DNA of 9,148 nucleotides from JBLYYQ01 sp048550035 (GTDB lineage Bacteria; Nitrospinota_A; UBA7883; JBLYYQ01): positions 1 through 9,148 of the forward strand of contig JBLYYQ010000042.1 of NCBI GenBank assembly GCA_048550035.1, in the 5' to 3' direction. Numbering within the stretch: the stretch's first letter is position 1; the number at the start of each line of letters is the position of its first letter. Of this stretch, positions 5,899 through 9,148 are shown piece after piece. Below the pieces are notes generated by a model that searched no databases, was not told the origin of the DNA, and saw only the letters and a list, made by a program, of their open reading frames with translations. The position numbers and the translations under genes are program-made.

Positions 5899-6799
5899 TA
5901 AGCTAACGAGGCGCCACACAGGGTTTATCGCAATTTCAGGACAACCTAATGTCGGCAAATCTACATTACTCAATAAGATGGTTCATCAGAAAGTAACTAT
6001 AACTTCGCCAAGACCGCAAACTACACGAAATATAATTACTGCCATACTAAATAATGATTCAACGCAAGCAATCTTTCTTGATACTCCAGGTTTTACAAAT
6101 AGGAGTAAAGATCCACTTACACGGAAAATGAGCAAAATTGCTGTTACAAGCACAGTTGATGCTGATATCTTACTTTTCATTGTTGATGCTACCAAACCAG
6201 ATCTAGAACTTGATAAGCTACTATTCAAACAGATTGCAACTAGCAATAAGACAAATATACTTTTATTGAATAAAGTCGATTTATTAAAGAAAAAAGAGAT
6301 TTTAGGGTTGATTGCAATCTATAGTAAATCGTTTCCAGAATTCAAAGAGATAGTTCCTGTTAGCGCTAAGACTCAATTTAATATTAAAAAGGTTTTATCA
6401 ATAATCAATAACAATCTACCGTTGAAAGATCCAATCTATCCGACAGATATAGTAACTAATCAGCCTGAGAAATTTTTTGTAGGAGAATTAATAAGAGAAA
6501 AAGCTATTTTCAGATTACAAGGCGAAGTCCCTTACTCAATGGCAATCAGTGTCCATAAGATTGAAAAGAAAAGCCCTAGTTTAACAAAAATCTATGCTGA
6601 TATAGTAGTGGAGCGTGACTCACAAAAGCAGATAGTAATTGGGAAAAGTGGAGCAATGATTAAAGCAATAGGATCTGCAGCACGAAAAGAATTAGAATCA
6701 AGACTTGCTGTTAAAATTTATCTTGACTTGCAGGTGAGAACGAAAAAAAATTGGAAGCAAGAGTTAGATAATTCTGACTATGATAACAAATTGAGTTAG
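5885..6799 (+). CDS. era: GTPase Era (30S ribosome assembly)
   Basis: Era is a GTPase that binds the 3' end of 16S rRNA and acts in 30S maturation. The 304-residue protein has the full G domain: G1 GQPNVGKST (19-27), G2 around PQTTR (44-48), G3 DTPGF (66-70), G4 NKVD (129-132) and G5 SAK (160-162). The C-terminal KH RNA-binding domain (about 200-290) carries the GxxG loop in VIGKSGAMIK (251-260), followed by ARKELESRLAVKIYLDLQVR. The PQTTRNIITAI and FLDTPGF blocks separate Era from the related EngA/Der. The TTG start overlaps the end of ccmC by 14 bases, so translation of era is probably coupled to a cytochrome c biogenesis gene. A lysine-rich, acidic tail after KKNW (287-290) is slightly longer than usual. 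Confidence 0.96.
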   Translation: MSVDDKLTRRHTGFIAISGQPNVGKSTLLNKMVHQKVTITSPRPQTTRNIITAILNNDSTQAIFLDTPGFTNRSKDPLTRKMSKIAVTSTVDADILLFIVDATKPDLELDKLLFKQIATSNKTNILLLNKVDLLKKKEILGLIAIYSKSFPEFKEIVPVSAKTQFNIKKVLSIINNNLPLKDPIYPTDIVTNQPEKFFVGELIREKAIFRLQGEVPYSMAISVHKIEKKSPSLTKIYADIVVERDSQKQIVIGKSGAMIKAIGSAARKELESRLAVKIYLDLQVRTKKNWKQELDNSDYDNKLS

Positions 6800-6807
6800 A
6801 GATTATA

Positions 6808-7596
6808 ATGGGATTAATTAGCACTCCTGCCATCGCATTAAGTGGTCTGAGGATTGGTGAATCTGATATGTTAGTTACATTTTATACTCTACGGTTTGGT
6901 AAAGTTAAAGGTGCGCTAAAAGGAGTTCTTAAAGGGAGGAGCCCCTTATCAGGTCGCTCTGAACCTTTCATCTACTCTAACGTTATATTTTTCAAGAGTA
7001 AAAAGAGTAATATCCATCGAGTTAACTCAATTGATGTTATTGATCCTTTTCTCAAGCTTAAATCTGATCTACCGAGATTACTAAAAGCATTTATAGCAAT
7101 TGAGCTTGTCAGCATTAGTCAGGCCGAATTTATGCCTGATAAGAATATATTTTATGAGCTATCGAAGCTTTTAAAATTACTATCTTCAAATTCTGACAGA
7201 CAGTTGGAGTTGGCACTTAGAATTTTTCAAATTCGATTATTGCACTATAGCGGATTAATTTCGAAGCTTTCAGAATGTAGTACCTGCTCTAGAGCAATCC
7301 AAAACAGTTCTGATCTATTTATAAGTGTAAATTCGGCAACCATCATTTGTGGCAACTGCCATAATCGTAATGCTACTTTAATTAAAATATCAAGAGGTGC
7401 TACGATGCTCATTCAGAAAATAATAAGCTATAGCTTTGAGAAGCTAGGGCGACTTTTTGCATCAGGAGATAGTTTAAACGAGATAGCTCTCCTTATTGAG
7501 CAGATCTTGAAGCAAAATTTTTCTAAAATATTACGATCAGAAACAATGATGGGTCAGATGATAAATAGTGACAATAATTTCATAAATAAGTCATAA
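6808..7596 (+). CDS. recO: DNA repair protein RecO
   Basis: RecO works with RecR (and RecF) to load RecA on SSB-coated single-stranded DNA and to anneal strands. The 262-residue length is typical. The N-terminal OB-fold (about 1-80) has the family pattern: TPAIALSGLRIGESDMLVTF (6-25), TLRFGKVKGALKGVLKGRS (27-45) and EPFIYSNVIFF (52-62). A helical domain follows, with RIFQIRLLHYSGL (138-150). A C4 zinc-binding site is complete: CSTC (157-160) and CGNC (181-184). Such a site is present in many RecO proteins (for example Deinococcus) but missing in E. coli. The gene starts 8 bases after era; era-recO adjacency is frequent in bacteria and supports both calls. The Shine-Dalgarno is weak. Confidence 0.94.
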   Translation: MGLISTPAIALSGLRIGESDMLVTFYTLRFGKVKGALKGVLKGRSPLSGRSEPFIYSNVIFFKSKKSNIHRVNSIDVIDPFLKLKSDLPRLLKAFIAIELVSISQAEFMPDKNIFYELSKLLKLLSSNSDRQLELALRIFQIRLLHYSGLISKLSECSTCSRAIQNSSDLFISVNSATIICGNCHNRNATLIKISRGATMLIQKIISYSFEKLGRLFASGDSLNEIALLIEQILKQNFSKILRSETMMGQMINSDNNFINKS

Positions 7597-7610
7597 TGCT
7601 CAATTATAAT
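7568..7610 (+). promoter_or_regulatory. Possible promoter for the bactofilin-TPR gene
   Basis: GTGACA (7568-7573, five of six to TTGACA) and CATAAT (7592-7597, five of six to TATAAT) are 18 bases apart, spanning the end of recO. Transcription would start near 7604, about 24 bases before the ATG. A perfect TATAAT also lies at 7605-7610 without a good -35. Either would let the last gene be expressed apart from era-recO. AT-richness makes chance matches likely. Confidence 0.35.
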
Positions 7611-7627
7611 TATGGCAATATTAGAAA

Positions 7628-8953
7628 ATGAGTAATAAAGATATCGATTCATATTTTGGCGATGGTGTTAAACTTAACGGCTCCCTAAAGTTTAAAGGAG
7701 TAATGCGATTTGATGGCAAATTTCAAGGATCAATTGAATCTGACGGTAGTTTCATTGTCGGCAAACATGGAAATTTACAAGCAAAATTAAATGTTGGTGA
7801 GCTACACAATTTTGGAACTATCAAAGGGCGGGTAGATGCATTGCGGAAAATATTTTTACACGGAGATAGCTCATTAGAAGGAGATATTGTTACTCCAGTT
7901 CTATCTAGCGTAGATAATGCATTATTTAATGGGATTTGCCATATGCCGCTTGATAAGCGACTCCCTCTTGAGGAAGAAATACCAGATTCAAAAATCAGTG
8001 AAACTATTCAAATCGATAATTGTCTGATGCCAGTAACAGAGATGATCGATCAAGATATCAAGCCAGCTACTCCATATTATAGCAAGGTCAAGGTTTTGAT
8101 TATCTTAACAATAGTAACTTTACTCTTTGGAGCCGTGCTTTATAACACTTTTTATAACACTCTAGTAAGTACAAAGCATGAGGAAATAAAAGTTGTAGCT
8201 CCAAATGTTGAGACTACTCCAGTTGTTGATTTTACAGTTCAAGAATCAGAAAAACTCAAAAATGATGCCACCAATAATCCAACTGATCAGTCAAAGCAGG
8301 TTAGATATCTAACCTCACTTGTTGAGAATGAGGAATACAAGGAGGCAATTGATTATGCAAAAAGTCTACTTGAGAGTCAAACTACTCAAGTAGAGAGTCG
8401 ATTATTTTTAGCTGAAACACTTTACAGGGCAGGAAAAGAGAAAGAAGCGATGGAGCATTTTAAACTTTATGCTGCTCAAGTAGAAGGTGATAACCTTGTA
8501 AAACTTGCTAATGATGGGTATGTTGCATTAGAAATTAGAGCAGCAAAAAAGGCCAGAGAGCTATTTGAAAAATCATTGGAGATAGACCCTCTCTATATGA
8601 GAGGACGAGTTGGGCTAGCTACATCGTTACTGATGTTAAACGAGTATGAGCTTGCTAGGAACGAACTAGATTCTATTCTTACTCAGTCTAGAAATTATGC
8701 CCCTGCCTTCAATGTAATGGCACAATTAGAGATGGTTGATGATTCAACGATTGAATCTGCACGAATGTTTGCAGAAGAGTCACTCCAGTTTTTTGATAAT
8801 ATACCAAATTATCTTGATACATTAGCTGAAATTCATTACAAGTTAGGTGATAAAGAGGAGGCGATCAGACTAATATCAAAGGCAATCGATGAGTCGCCTG
8901 ATGATCCTTCTTTTAAGCAAGCCCTTTTCCGATATCAGAATTTACCTGAGTAA
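7628..8953 (+). CDS. Membrane-anchored bactofilin with C-terminal TPR domain
   Basis: A 441-residue protein with three parts. Residues about 8-110 form a bactofilin domain, the bacterial cytoskeletal right-handed beta-helix built from short repeats. SYFGDGVKLNGSLKFKGVMR (8-27), FDGKFQGSIESDGSFIVGKHG (28-48), NFGTIKGRVDA (61-71) and GDSSLEGDI (79-87) are typical turns. A polar linker leads to one transmembrane helix at about 154-175. After an acidic linker (180-222), five or six TPR-like helix pairs fill about 223-435, including YELARNELDSIL (340-351) and KLGDKEEAIRLISKAIDESP (405-424). Lysines before the helix suggest the bactofilin is cytoplasmic and the TPR part is outside. Bactofilins polymerise without nucleotide and recruit partners; TPRs bind proteins. 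The fusion's function is unknown. It follows recO after 31 bases and ends 4 bases from a convergent gene. Confidence 0.85.
   Translation: MSNKDIDSYFGDGVKLNGSLKFKGVMRFDGKFQGSIESDGSFIVGKHGNLQAKLNVGELHNFGTIKGRVDALRKIFLHGDSSLEGDIVTPVLSSVDNALFNGICHMPLDKRLPLEEEIPDSKISETIQIDNCLMPVTEMIDQDIKPATPYYSKVKVLIILTIVTLLFGAVLYNTFYNTLVSTKHEEIKVVAPNVETTPVVDFTVQESEKLKNDATNNPTDQSKQVRYLTSLVENEEYKEAIDYAKSLLESQTTQVESRLFLAETLYRAGKEKEAMEHFKLYAAQVEGDNLVKLANDGYVALEIRAAKKARELFEKSLEIDPLYMRGRVGLATSLLMLNEYELARNELDSILTQSRNYAPAFNVMAQLEMVDDSTIESARMFAEESLQFFDNIPNYLDTLAEIHYKLGDKEEAIRLISKAIDESPDDPSFKQALFRYQNLPE
8141..8164 (+). repeat. 12-base tandem duplication inside the bactofilin-TPR gene
   Basis: TATAACACTTTT is followed at once by TATAACACTCTA, ten of twelve bases identical. 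They encode YNTF and YNTL (172-179), right at the outer end of the transmembrane helix. The repeat keeps the frame and probably arose by slippage. Its effect, if any, is to lengthen the junction between helix and linker. Confidence 0.7.
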
Positions 8954-8957
8954 TTAT

Positions 8958-9146
8958 CTATCTGTAGTGACAACGCTCAGGCTTGATTTTGACAAGCTTT
9001 GCAATTCTGTTATAAATTGAGAGTGCAATGAAGTAGTCAACCTCGTTCATATCCACTGCCACTTTTGATTCAAAGACTCTTTCCCAGAGATCATAACGTT
9101 CCATGCATAGGTAGATAAAAGGGAGATTTGGTGACTGCTTGACTAA
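8958..9146 (-). CDS. C-terminal 62 residues of an unrecognised gene (partial, cut by right edge)
   Basis: The minus strand stays open from the right edge to a TAG at 8958-8960. The translation looks like real protein: it contains NLPFIYLCMERYDLWERVFE (7-26), then KVAVDMNEVDYFIALSIYNR (28-47) and ends in a basic KIKPERCHYR. The CMExxxxWxxVF block faintly recalls the C-terminal region of some spore-photoproduct-lyase-type radical SAM proteins, but this is from memory and weak. No radical SAM motif is in view, so no function is assigned. The gene converges on the bactofilin-TPR gene with only 4 bases between the two stops, so there is no separate terminator in the gap. Confidence 0.6.
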   Translation of the reverse strand, partial: LVKQSPNLPFIYLCMERYDLWERVFESKVAVDMNEVDYFIALSIYNRIAKLVKIKPERCHYR

Positions 9147-9148
9147 TT

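Noticed and set aside
7602..7611. Palindrome AATTATAATT between recO and the bactofilin-TPR gene
   Set aside because: Ten A/T-only bases are expected by chance in such AT-rich DNA. There is no GC stem or T-run for a terminator and no known operator match.

Overview
The window is a gene-dense stretch of AT-rich bacterial chromosome, with no rRNA, tRNA, CRISPR, phage or insertion-sequence signals. It carries twelve complete or near-complete protein genes and two genes cut by the window edges. Gaps between genes are short, several stops and starts overlap, and TTG and GTG starts are common (yebC, ccmB and era use TTG; moeA and the left-edge small ORF use GTG). The gene content (cytochrome c System I genes, molybdopterin molybdotransferase, bactofilin, RecO with four cysteines) shows a bacterium with c-type cytochromes and molybdoenzymes. 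The phylum cannot be fixed from this sequence alone. A Chloroflexota-like (Dehalococcoidia/SAR202) lineage is one possibility, but this is a guess.

Layout. Positions 2-380 (+): the tail of a small membrane protein followed by an overlapping small, unrecognised ORF. Positions 390-3491 (-): a tight operon read right to left, moeA - yebC - ruvC - ruvA, joining molybdenum cofactor synthesis, a translation factor of the YebC/TACO1 family and two parts of the Holliday-junction machinery (ruvB is not in the window). Positions 3492-3585: a short divergent promoter region. Positions 3586-8953 (+): ccmA - ccmB - ccmD-like - ccmC - era - recO - bactofilin/TPR gene. The 40-residue ccmD-like gene (5087-5209) lies between ccmB and ccmC and is preceded by a good extended -10 promoter. 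Positions 8958-9146 (-): the 3' end of a convergent gene running off the right edge.

How the genes work together. CcmA, CcmB, CcmC and the CcmD-like peptide would form the inner-membrane module that handles heme for cytochrome c maturation. ccmE, ccmF and ccmH are not present here. era and recO are housekeeping genes (30S ribosome maturation; recombinational repair) that appear to be transcribed and partly translated in coupling with ccmC. The last gene is the most unusual: an N-terminal bactofilin (polymerising cytoskeletal) domain, one transmembrane helix, and a C-terminal TPR array predicted to lie outside the cytoplasm. Its position downstream of the ccm genes raises the untested idea that the TPR part serves as a CcmI-like chaperone or assembly platform anchored to a bactofilin polymer.
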